Shown: in pieces, positions 21,511 to 31,978 of the stretch
How positions within the stretch are numbered: the stretch's first letter is position 1
Layout: every line of letters starts with the position of its first letter
Origin: Tetracladium setigerum
Lineage: Eukaryota; Ascomycota; Leotiomycetes; Helotiales
Direction of reading: 5' to 3'
Assembly: GCA_031472005.1 (NCBI GenBank)
Contig: PZJY01000012.1
Coordinates: 2,170,001-2,234,000 of the forward strand
Length of the DNA: 64,000 nt
Program-made: the position numbers and the translations under genes
The notes under the pieces: generated by a model
The model's input: the letters and a program-made list of their open reading frames with translations, nothing else
Database searches by the model: none
What the model was told of the DNA's origin: nothing

Positions 21511-22407
21511 ATGGTCAAGTCAGCAGAAAAGCTTGTTGGCAAGAAGATTGTTGTTGTTGGGGGAACGTCGGGGTATGTTCTTGCTCTCTTTCAATTCGAT
21601 ACTATTGCTAAGACGGTTTTAGCATTGGATTCGGTGCAGCTCAAGCATTCATTGATGCCGGGGCTAAAGTTGTCGTCATTTCCTCAAATCAAGACAGGGT
21701 CAACGCGGCTGTCAACCGACTTGCATCTCCAAATGCATCTGGTGTAGTTGGAAACGTTCGTGAAGAAGATGCCTTTGTCGAAGTCCTCAAAAGTCAGGCC
21801 CCAGTTGATCATATTGTGTTCTCTGGTGTTGACAAGATCATCCGGGGCAATCTTGAGGATTTGGATCTGGAAAGTGCTCGTCATCTTTTTGGAGTCAAGT
21901 TCTGGGGAGCTTTGACCATTGGAAAAGGTCAGTATCAATCGCCAATTGAGACAAAATTTCTGACAATTCAAAGCTGTTAAGAAGCACGATATCATCAATG
22001 CTGGAGGTTCCTTGACTCTCACTTCTGGTACAGCCGCGCTCAAACCTGGAAAAGGTGCATCGGCCGGGGCAGCTTTGAATGGCGGGGTACTTTCCTTGAC
22101 GAAAGGCCTTGCTGGTGATCTTGCTGAAAAGAAGATCAGAGTCAATGTTGTGACCCCAGGGTTGGTGAAGACAGAGCTGTGGGAGAAGTTGGGCAAGACA
22201 GAAGAAGAGCAGAAGGATCTTTTCGAGAAGACGAACTTGCCAGTTGGCTTTGTTGCTACGCCAGATGATATTGCTGAAGCGTATTTGTTTCTGGTGAAAG
22301 CTGATTATGCGACAGGTATCAGCGTAGAAATTGGTGAGTCGAGCCACACGGTCTTTTACATTCATGAAAGCTGATGATATATAGATGGAGGATCACGTTT
22401 GTTTTGA
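21511..22407 (+). CDS. Short-chain dehydrogenase/reductase (SDR)
   Basis: Four exons (21511-21572, 21623-21927, 21974-22333, 22385-22407) yield 249 aa. The last coding exon is just 23 nt and supplies DGGSRLF-stop, the usual classical-SDR C-terminus. Cofactor motif: VVVGGTSGIGFGAAQAF. The usual NNAG-type motif reads FSGVD. The catalytic region is SLTLTSGTAALKPGKGASAGAALNG. The expected Tyr of YxxxK is absent there (PGKGASAGAAL), so the protein belongs to the fungal SDR subgroup with an altered active site or is catalytically divergent. It converges on the mycosporine-type ATP-grasp gene with a 98-bp gap; membership in that cluster is unproven. Confidence 0.8.
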
Positions 22408-22505
22408 TTATGAAAGAAGGGTGTAGAAGAAATCTACTACCGAGAGAAGAAGATCAATGCATTACATTTCCCATGCCCCAAAGCTACCTGACGGTCTCTA
22501 TCCGC

Positions 22506-24007
22506 TCAACATCTAAAAAGTTTGTTGGTGCTCACATTACATTTACTCCACCATGACCTTGTCAGAATCGTTGCCCCGAATATCAGTGGCCAATACATGC
22601 AATACAGCCACCATGCTGGCCAAGGATCCCAGACAACAAATGTCCCTTCTTTCCAAGTTTGTACCCGTCGTGTAAATGCTGCCCATTGATTTATCATAGA
22701 TGGAATATCAGACCGCCAGCAGATGAAATCCCATAACGGGAAAATGAAATTCTCCACGAGATCGTGTCCGACCCAAAAATAGCCATCGGTGCTCGTTGGC
22801 GTGCAAATCGACATTTCGTTTTCTTCCCCACGGCTTTCGAGCGAGCTCAAGTAGGCCTTGACCATTCCTTCGCTATCATTTTCGAACAATACTACTGCAG
22901 TATGAGCTCTGGGATTGCACTCAATTGGATAGATTCTCTCCATCAAAGCCAACTTTTGATCACGTAGACCATTCTCAACCATAAAGTCCATCGAAAAATG
23001 GCCAGTCATATCTCGCCCAGTATTTGCCGCATACATTTGAGTGTATTTGAACATTGCTTGACTCAATTCGGATTCGGTTGGAAGGGCTTTGTAACGCATC
23101 AATATACCAGCAGATTCGGAGGATGCGAAAGCGACCACCTTGCCTCGAATTACGATAGAATGCGTGCAATACTCCGGGCCACTAATGAATTGTTGGAGTA
23201 CAAATGGGTTCAAAGGGCTTGGGCTTAGGCGGGAAATGTGTTGTCTAGTTTCTTCGACAGAGCGCCGAGGAAGAAGGGTCATGTCTGCACGTACTGCATC
23301 ATCGAGTCCAACATTCTTCATGATAAATTGTTTTGCTGTTTCCGTATCTGGCTGTTTGTGCAAAAGACTGACGGCTTCCTCAACAGAAGTGATGAGCTGT
23401 GTCGTTGGGGTATAGAGACCGATTTTGCTGCAACTCGCTATGAAGGAGTGTTTTCCATGCAACGTTTCGGTCAGGGAAGAACCAAATTGTATGGCCTCGC
23501 AGGAAGTCAATTTCCGAACAGCATCTGCACAATGCCCATCCTCTACAGCAGAAGCAACACCCGAGCAACTGACCCAGAGTTCGACATGCTCCTTTTTGAT
23601 GATGCTGATGAGTGCTTCAATGTAGAGGCTGGCGTCTGATGGCGATGACTTTGGCAATCGATGAAATCTTGTCAAACATCTAGAGAAACGGCCGGAGACT
23701 GGGATGTCGTTTGGTTCAAAGTCGGCTCCGATTACCATGTGTCCTTCCCGTAGAATGCTCGAGCGATCGCCAATCCTTTGGCCATGCCAACTCCTGACAC
23801 CATGATGACACGACGACGAAATGCTGGGGACGATTGCTTCCATTTTCGACGACTTTCAAATTTTTTTCCAGCCACGGTGTACGGGGAAACTAGGCTGCTC
23901 GTAACCGCTATTAGAGTACAAAGGGGTGTAAAAATCAAGGCTAGTACAATCAGAGCTATATTTTGGAGGAGGTGTTGATACACTGGTGACTGAGCAGTCA
24001 ATGCCAT
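22506..24007 (-). CDS. ATP-grasp ligase of mycosporine type, reading frame interrupted
   Basis: Frame A starts at ATG 24007 with a membrane segment (ALIVLALIFTPLCTLIAVTSS) and the pre-ATP-grasp start VIMVSGVGMAKGLAIARAFY. Frame B continues without gap in meaning as GHMVIGADFEPNDIPVSGRF and runs to the stop at 22506. The two frames meet near 23742-23750 and need one extra base to join; no GT-AG intron could do this without removing conserved sequence. Frame B contains ATP-grasp landmarks: FIMKNVGLDDAVRADM, NPFVLQQFISGPEYCTHSIV, GHFSMDFMVENG and IYPIECNPRAHT. In bacteria the homologous enzyme (Ava_3856 type) joins an amino acid to 4-deoxygadusol, giving a mycosporine. The neighbouring O-methyltransferase and cyclase support this role. 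Total about 530 aa if read through. Either a recent pseudogene or a sequencing error. Confidence 0.8.
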
Positions 24008-24342
24008 TGTTGAGTAGTGACTGCAACAATCGCAAAGTTGAATTATGATCCAGTCAAATAACCATCAGTTTTCAGGTCTTTTGGAAATCTTCACCTAAAG
24101 TCTTATCGTCATGAATAAAGCTGCCCTGGACTAGCGTCCGTGGGGTGCATGAAAGATGTCATGGACCTTTTGTTTTTGCGAATTTTCAGGCAAGAACAAC
24201 ACAATTAAGGGACTTTATTATTGCTTCGCGATCATAGTCTCATGAACATATATAATTTCCATTCACGAGCGAGAAACATTCAAAGTTAGATTTTATAGCA
24301 TACGTTTTCAATTTCCTCAAGAGTTGGAATCCTGTTGTAAAT

Positions 24343-25349
24343 CTAATCACGCAGTTCCTCACCCAGACACTTCGTGATTTCAACACCATCCTGTTGAGTC
24401 ATTAGTCAAATACAATTGAGAATTGCCAACCAATTTGTAATTTTAACTCTGGGCACCTACAGGTATGCCCGATGGCTCAAAACTCTCGTTCAAGCAGCTC
24501 TCATATATCAACTTTGGATTTCCGGTCACTTTGCTCAAATCTTCAACCTGGCCATATTGTGCGGCAGATTTTTCAGGGAAGTTCTCAGTGTCTTTTCCCG
24601 TCTCCTGTGTGAGAGCTAAAATCTTCTCTTGAACGCTACTTCGCACATACTTGAGGTATGGTGGATTTCCAGGTTTGATGACATTGTCTGCTGCGAGAAT
24701 CTATTCCGAGGTTAGGTCAACAAGTTGATGGAATTAGGTGTTGGAGAACCTACAGTGCCTTTTTTGATGAGACCAAGCGACTCGCAAAGTTTGAGGTCCG
24801 TCGTGTAAGCTGGTTTGTAGTGATCCAGAAACATCATATCAATTGTTGTTAATTCTCCACTGCTTGCCAGCTTGTTGATGCTCTCACTGCTGGCACCGAC
24901 GATAACCCGAACAACTTCGCTCAACCCAGCAAATTCAACCAAGTCTTCAATTACTTTGGCAAACTTGGGGCTTCTCTCAAGTGAGTAATATTTTCGCCCT
25001 CCTGCGGATCTCAATGCTTCTGCAAAGAGAATCGTCGAATATCCGCAGTACCCTCCCAATTCTATCATGACATTTGGTTTTCGCTCTTGAATGATATCTG
25101 TCACGATTTTGCCCTTGTCCTCCCCGACATTCATCAGATACTTTTGCGTTCTAGCAAACTCATCAATTCCTTTTAGAACTTCTGTTGGGGAATTTTGAAG
25201 TTCTGGGCGACCTTTGATGTATTCTAGCAATTCCTCTTCTCGGCCATCGTCAAACTACTTCAATTAGCAAGCATTCAGATTTGAACTTCAATGCTTACGA
25301 AGACTTCCTCCTGTAGAGCATATGACTTTTTGATATCAAATGAAGACAT
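24343..25349 (-). CDS. COMT-like O-methyltransferase (4-deoxygadusol step)
   Basis: Four exons (25349-25299, 25254-24754, 24700-24461, 24390-24343) with clean GT-AG introns give 279 aa. The class I SAM fold is clear: MIELGGYCGYSTILFAEAL (motif I), YSLERSPKFAKVIEDLVEF, RVIVGASSESINKL, DMMFLDHYKPAYTTDLKLC (metal-binding Asp, His and Lys region typical of catechol O-methyltransferases) and ILAADNVIKPGNPPYLKYV. In cyanobacterial mycosporine pathways the enzyme of this type and size methylates demethyl-4-deoxygadusol. The gene is divergent from the cyclase and lies next to the ATP-grasp gene, the classic three-gene set. No defect is visible. Confidence 0.85.
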
Positions 25350-26091
25350 GATTGTAAATATCAAATTGTGTTGTTGTGTTGCTTTGGGTCTATTGTTCGT
25401 TGTTCCAGCAAGAAAATTGTGCCGAAAGCGCCAATTTTTGCTAGAAAAATAAAACAATTAGATCATCTGCTTTTCTACCAACCTCAACTCCTCGTATTCG
25501 GACCGTGTTACCAAGCTTCGATGAAGAATGCATTAAGCAACAATGTACCCTCAAAGCGGGTGGTTAGTCCCCCACTACCAATTAACCGAGACGTTCCATC
25601 ATTAAAGTCAATGTCATAGTCGTGAAGTCATTACTATTCATGCGACTACAAGTATTGCTTGGCCAGATCTCCCGTGAACCCTATCTAACACTAAAGTCAA
25701 ATGCGTATAGTAAAGCTGCCGCTCAGGGTACCCCTCTTCTCGATGGTACCTTGTTGATTGCGTTACTAAGGATCGGATTGTTGTCGCTAACACGGGATTG
25801 AAGAAATGCCATATATGATCCCTGCATTATCAATGACCGAGGGTCTAGACAATCAAATTAGGGATGGAAATATGCACCAACGTTTGAATCCGTTTACTTT
25901 TCATGTATCAAGAAACTCATGATGTATTTGATTTCGGCATTTCATTGACATATGTTAGGCGTGATTGTCTAATCAAACTCGAGTAGATTGTTCACATATC
26001 CATTCTCAGAATATTTAAGAAATGTGATGTCCTCCTTGCAGTTGGAAGTACATCACTACCTTTACACATCTTCTACTTCGAATATCTCACA
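25350..26091. promoter_or_regulatory. Divergent promoter of O-methyltransferase and cyclase
   Basis: A 742-bp region between the two start codons. It holds a CCAAT box (ACTACCAATTAACC near 25573-25586), and AATATTTAAG about 80 bp before the cyclase ATG resembles a TATA element. It is the natural control point for light- or stress-dependent expression of the pathway, but no specific factor site was recognised. Confidence 0.5.
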
Positions 26092-27723
26092 ATGTCTGAT
26101 CTCAAAGCAACGGTTTCCGAGACAAAGAGCTCAACTGGTCATGTTGGATTCCATGTCGAAGGCTATGAGAAGATTGAGTACGATTTCACATTCATCGATG
26201 GAATTTTCGACGTCAAAAATGACAACTTGGCCAATTGTTACAAACGCTGGGGAAGATGTTTGGCCGTCACCGACATGAACATTTATAATGTTTATGGAAA
26301 GCAAATGGAAGCATATTTCCAACATCACGGACTTTCACTTCAAATCCACAAAACGAAGATTGGTGAAAAAGCCAAGACGATGCCTACACTTTTGAGTATT
26401 GTAGATTCCATGACGGAATTCGGAATCTATCGCAAAGTTTGTACTCTGGCCTTTGGGAGATTTCTTCTTCATGACATAGAAATTGATTTGGTTTTAGGAA
26501 CCTGTACTGGTCGTTGGAGGCGGTCTTGTCACCGACGTTGCCGGGTAAGTCCTCTTTTCCTTGCTATTTTCCTTCTTCGATTTCTTCTCTAACATGTGAT
26601 AGATTTGCATGTGCGGCCTATCGTCGAAACACAAACTTCATTCGAATTCCAACCACTGTCATTGGATTGATTGATGCATCGGTCTCTATCAAGGTCGCAG
26701 TTAATTACGGCAACTACAAGAATCGACTCGGCGCCTACCATGCCCCAATCCACACCTTTCTTGATTTCACCTTCCTTCGAACGCTTCCAACTGCACAGAT
26801 TAGAAACGGATTCGCAGAGCTGATAAAAATTGCAACGTGTTCTCACAAGAGTACCTTTGATCTTCTTGATACACATTGTGAGGAGCTCATCGAGAAGTCT
26901 TTTGGCAGAGCCAGTGGATCTTCCGAGGAATTGGTTGCCGCTGCCGACAAAATCAACAAGGAAGCCATCTTCGAAATGTTAAGACTGGAAACTCCAAACC
27001 TACACGAGATTGGTCTTGATCGAGTTATTGCATACGGTCACACTTGGTCTCCTCTGCACGAATTGGTCCCTGAAACACCACTTCGTCATGGACATGCGAT
27101 TTCCATTGATATGGCCTACTCTGCGACACTCGCAAACGATCGTGGATTGATTAATGATCAAGAACACCAAAGATTGCTCAATCTATTTTCTCGAGCAGGG
27201 CTTAGCATGGACCACGAAGATTTCAACGAAGAGATCTTAGCCAAGGCAACAGCCGCGATTCTCAAAACAAGAGATGGTTTGCTTCGAGCTGCTGTTCCAG
27301 CACCAATTGGAACATGTGTTTTCATAAACGATCTTTCTGGCGAAGAAATGAATGCAACACTTCGTCGCCACAAGGAATTGATGAAGGAGTACCCAAGAAA
27401 TGGCCTTGGACTCGATGCGTTTGTGGATGCTTCTGATACTGTAAGTCATTCGGATACTGTCATCCGTCATACAGCTGACTGTTCAGGGCTACACCGAAAA
27501 TGCGAAGATGGAGGAAGAAATGATTGTTGCGGCTGCAGCAAAGAAGGCTGGAAATTTGAACGGTCGCTTGAATGGTCATACAAACGGTCTTGTAAACGGT
27601 AATTCCAATGTTAAAGTCAACGGAAAGACAGATGGTAGTAAAGTTCCCCGGGTTGAATTTGAAGAAGATAATTCACCTACGAAGTTTGACAGTCACTTAA
27701 TGAGACAGAAGGTTGCTTCTTAA
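26092..27723 (+). CDS. Sedoheptulose-7-phosphate cyclase, demethyl-4-deoxygadusol synthase (DDGS) type
   Basis: Four exons (26092-26436, 26498-26544, 26603-27440, 27487-27723) encode 488 aa. The fold is that of dehydroquinate synthases: VLVVGGGLVTDVAGFACA (NAD/Gly motif), IRIPTTVIGLIDASVSIKV, NRLGAYHAPIHTFLDFTFL, GFAELIKIA and metal-ligand motifs IAYGHTWSPLHE and RHGHAISIDMAYSATLA. The GHTWSP, HGHAISIDM and late RAAVPAPIGTCVFINDL/YPRNGLGLDAF segments match DDGS (Ava_3858 type) rather than EEVS or true dehydroquinate synthase, by recollection of those families. The enzyme would convert sedoheptulose 7-phosphate to demethyl-4-deoxygadusol. The C-terminal 70 residues are a disordered Asn/Gly-rich tail (NLNGRLNGHTNGLVNGNSN) not needed for catalysis. 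Confidence 0.87.
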
Positions 27724-27943
27724 GTGCTGGAGAATCAGGGTTCTTATGTTGCAGTAAAGTCAAAGCTTGCTTTAGACAATAGAATTGTATAAGTTTTCGA
27801 ATTTTTATCCTCTCGCAGTCAAATAATCTTTTGAAGCTAGACGATAAAAAGTATGAGTAAAAAATTCGAGGGAAGTAGTTTGTTATTGTCCAAACTAAGC
27901 AACAAGAAAGAAACTATCTAAAGTTTCGGATTTGAAACAAGAA

Positions 27944-30900
27944 TTAATCTAAATTGCCTGATACTTCATCATTTCTAATTCCTTGCTTATATGCCAGATC
28001 CGCCTCCCCCATACCTTCATGCGTCGCTGTGATGTACTTCTTAAATGCTGCCGACATTCCGACAACTTGACTTAGATGTTTTTCCTTTACTTCCGGAATA
28101 AGCTCTTCGCCAGTAGCACCCTTCTCTCTAGCCGTTTTTGAATCAAAGACAGCCAGAGCTGTCGCGGTTTGGAAAGCTACAATTGAAAATTAATTTAAAT
28201 GAATACAAGAAAAATCGAGCAGAATTGAACATACCATTACGGATTTCGCGCCCATTCCATTGTAACTTCCGAACCTCCTCATTCTTCTTAACGTACTGCT
28301 TCGCCTCGTACTCGTAGCGAATTTCTGGCCCACCATTCTTGTGATCTTCCTTGAGCTTGCGGAATAGATTTTCCCATATCTGCTCTCGCGCCTTTTGGTC
28401 GAGTCGCTCATAGCCAATTGATACGTGAATACGTGACATGAAAGCCTCATCAAAATGACCAACTCTGTTGGTAGTCAAGAACAAAATTCCTTGAAAGTAG
28501 TCCATTGCGCGCAAAAAGACTATAGAAAAGAAGGACGGTTAGCATCTCCTCCTGTATTATGAAGGGGCCACCTTACTCGATACGATACTGTTGCGTCTGA
28601 GATCGTTGACTGAGCGTCGCTCGAGATAGACGTCTGCCTCATCCAACAAAACAATAGCATCCCAGTCGCTGGCGTTTCTGAAAAATCGGAGCAGATTTTG
28701 CTCGAGTTCAATAGGGTTATGACCCAGGTCGGCCGCTGTGATACTCAGCAATGGTCTTTTCGTGTATTCTGCAACAGACTCTAAATCATCGTTAGTATCT
28801 CTTTCTAGAAATTTGTTCATTATGTATACCGGCTGTAAGTGTCTTTCCAGTTCCAGGAGGTCCATGTAAGAGGAAGATTTGGCCTTCGCCTTTCCCGTGA
28901 ATGAAATCGGCACTAAAGAGCTCAGCTTGTCGACTATCCGCGTAAGTTTTAACAATCGCTTTGATTGTATCTTTGTTTGCTTCCGGTCGCATAACCAGTC
29001 GATCAATCGCATTTTCTACAATTTTAGGGCTTACTAGATTGGCCACATCAAGGAGATCTAAATCAGGAATCAGAAGGCTTGTACTTCGCATGAGCAAGAC
29101 ATTGGGTCAACTTGCCGTAGGTACGATCCTTTAGAATAAATCCGAACATATGAGACATGCAAAGCATGTACTGATGCTCTGAGAGTTCCTTTGTCTCTTT
29201 TGGATTAATGTTATCATAATCAATGAAAGTCGCGGATATGTATTTCTCCTTCATAACAGGAAGATCTATACACTGGGTGCATTCGCAGCGAGGTCCTCTT
29301 GCTCTCTCGCCAAGATTGTCCTGAACATCGCTTAGGTCCCAATCAAGCAATGATTCGAACTCTTTTCGGTCCCATGGCTGGGATTCATGTTCAACGACTA
29401 CTCGTGCCCGGTTGTACTAAAAAGTCAGTTAGTTTAGCTCTGACCGGGCCAGATGGTTACGCGTGAACCGTCGCAACTTACCTGTTTCCAGCCTGGTTTC
29501 AAGCCGGAGCCAGTGTACTCCAAGAATGCGGGCCCTTTTGCAAATTGAAAAAACTTTTCCCCACGTTTGATAAGCTGATTTCGCCGTAAGCCACCGTCAA
29601 CCGTGTCTTGGAATCTGGCCGGGAATAGTGGCAGCGACATGATATCCCTCTCACTGTCAAACACAGGTACGTGAATAGATTTGGACTTCCGTTGAATTGT
29701 TTTCCCATCGTACATCAAATTCCACACCAAAACATGATAACTCTGAGCATTGATTGACCACTGGCCATGAGCTTTGTAGTCGACGCCACCAGACACTGAC
29801 TCTACCACGTAAGCATTCAGTTGTCCATCTTCGACGATGTAAACATCAGTTCCGGGTTTCATCAGCAGCCAGAACCCTGCAAATGTTGTCGTGGGTACCT
29901 TTTTAGCCCATTTGGCTTCCAAAGACTTGTACTGAACACTGGGATCTTGGTCGAGGTATTCGATAAGAAGATCGATATGCCGATCGCATTCCGCGTTATA
30001 TGATTCGCTGTGATTTGCTCGTGGTCCAACATTGTCCTCCTTATAGTCTGACAGCTCTTGCTTGTGGTAGAACAGATCCGCGTAAGGATGTACAAATGAA
30101 CCGCCTTGGAGCTCGTCGGTCGTGTCACCGGACGGCGCTTTGGATGAATACTTGATAATTGACCGAAGAGCGTTGAGTAGGAACGGGGAGTTGATCTGTA
30201 GGCTCGTCTTGCCAATGACGTCACCAACTTCCAATTTTGTTCTGCGTATTGATGTTCTCAATTGTTCCCGGCGGGCGTCCGTATATGCAAATATTACCTT
30301 TGTTTGCTCTTCAAGCACAGGAAGCTCTTTGACTTTACTGCCCGCTATATCCAGAGCTATAGGGTTGTCATGGGTTGCACTTGATATGAACTCGTCCGCT
30401 TCGTCGCTCCACCTCGATTTCAAATAGTAGGCAGCTGTGTACTTGATCTTTGTTGTATACGTAATCTCAAACTCCGTCTTTTTCCCTTCATCGTGGTCTA
30501 CGTCTGAATTATTACCAGAATCGGAGAATGAGTCGAAAGTTGAGCTCTGATCGGAGTCTTTCTGGGACCTAAGCCGAATAATGATTGTGTGCCCTGGTGC
30601 AGCCAGCATATCCCAATGCTTGGATGAAACTTTGCCGTAATCTCGTATGTATAGCTCAAATTTCCCCTCGTCAATTTCTTTCTTCGCGCTTTCATTCTCT
30701 CTGTAGGTGAACTTGATCGCGTCCTCCATATCCTATAAAAAATTAGTAATCAACCAACTAAGAACAACCAGAAACATGCCTTCCATGTCCGACACAAAGC
30801 CCAGGGTAGTATGAAACTTCCCCCTCCGCTGTGCTCCAAAGTAGTAAACTTTTTCTTCAAGTCCGACAACATTTCAGCTGACCCTTTTGCATTGTCGGCC

Positions 30901-31181
30901 ATAGTTGTAATGAGTTTACCCCATGACATGTCAATCTCGTGCAAATCAGAATTTGGACCTGCTATATCTTTCGACTTTGCGCTCTCAAGCATTTCCAATT
31001 TGGGATTTACATTATTCTTCTTGAGAATGTCTATTGCAGAGTCCCCACTCTTGCTGAGTCCTTCATTCGGTGGTGAATCCACCAAGGAAGCATTGATTTC
31101 GGGTTCTTCATTCGGTTGTACCAGCCCGTTGGTGACGGTCGGGTCTGTTTCGTGATCGATAGTCATCGTGATCGATGTCAT
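27944..31181 (-). CDS. AAA+ ATPase with N-terminal DUF7025-type domain
   Basis: Seven exons (31181-30780, 30732-29482, 29416-29116, 29057-28830, 28780-28577, 28519-28235, 28176-27944) give 967 aa in frame. Two introns, after 30780 and 29116, start with GC instead of GT (GCATGT and GCAAGT). The N-terminal 600 residues match the DUF7025 region of large fungal AAA proteins (WALCRTWKDMEDAIKFT, FAGFWLLMKPGTDVYI, GKTIQRKSKSIHVPVFDSER). The ATPase core has Walker A LLHGPPGTGKTLTAES, Walker B AIVLLDEADVYLERR, sensor ILFLTTNRVGHFDEAFMSRIH with Arg finger, and a lid. Function is unknown for this abundant fungal family. It is divergent from a STAND-like gene. An in-frame TTG-initiated extension to 31295 exists, but ATG 31181 is preferred. 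Confidence 0.85.
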
Positions 31182-31978
31182 CGTGGATGCCTCTAGGATG
31201 ATGACAGAGTTGTTGCGCAGCAAAGCTCCAAGATTGCCTCGTAACAAGACTGGCCAGGTAGACCAGAATACGTTGAAGAGATAGTCCCCAAACAAGGTGT
31301 GAACTTTATTGCATTTTTAAACCGACTGAATTGTTCTGCTCAATTTTGAAATGAAGGACAAGTTGTAACACAGCGAGAGTGGACTCATGTACTTCGTAAA
31401 AGTAAGCCCTTAGCTTCTAGTGCTGCCAAGAGGCTATAAATAAGCGCAACCGAGGAAAACTCCATGGGAAAAGAGGAAAGAGGAAACAAGCACTACCTAA
31501 TTTAGCCGAACCAGCAGCGGCTGCAGGGTTTCAGGTTTGAACAGAGTGTGCCTCGCTTGGCTGGCGCTCCACACCTTTGAACGTTTGAAATATCTAAACT
31601 GCCTAGAAAAGAGTAAGGGAAGGTAGGGAGCTACCTTCAGTGTGTCAGTCATATAAAAATGTTGTCTTAACGCAAGCTAAGAATTAAATTGAAAAATCGA
31701 TTCACATGGGCAATCTCGTTTGAACCTCTGGGAGCAGGAATATTTTAAAATATGACTGCCTGTAATCGCCCCGCTTTATTGGGCGAGGCTGCATGCTGCA
31801 AGCCCAACGCTCGCTCGACTTCCGTCCTCTTTGGACCGACCTTATAGCTGTGGCCTCGTTCATTCATAAGTTTTCTATAGTTGTACGACCCATACAGAGT
31901 CCAGCCTCAATCGATACGTGAAAAGATCTAATTCTCTCAACGTCAAACTGCTGTTGTATATTGAGTATTAATCCCAAC
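31182..31978. promoter_or_regulatory. Divergent region between AAA ATPase and STAND-like gene
   Basis: About 800 bp. It includes CGCTTTATTGGGCGAGGC at 31769-31786 and several TATA-like runs. No coding sequence was recognised. Confidence 0.4.

Noticed and set aside
26092..27723. Housekeeping dehydroquinate synthase
   Set aside because: Fungal dehydroquinate synthase is normally part of the pentafunctional AROM protein. The GHTWSP and HGHAISIDM motifs and the neighbouring O-methyltransferase and ATP-grasp genes fit a DDGS-type cyclase.
31181..31295. N-terminal extension of the AAA ATPase (FGDYLFNVFWSTWPVLL)
   Set aside because: It begins with TTG, not ATG, and looks like translated promoter sequence. 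ATG 31181 is a better start.
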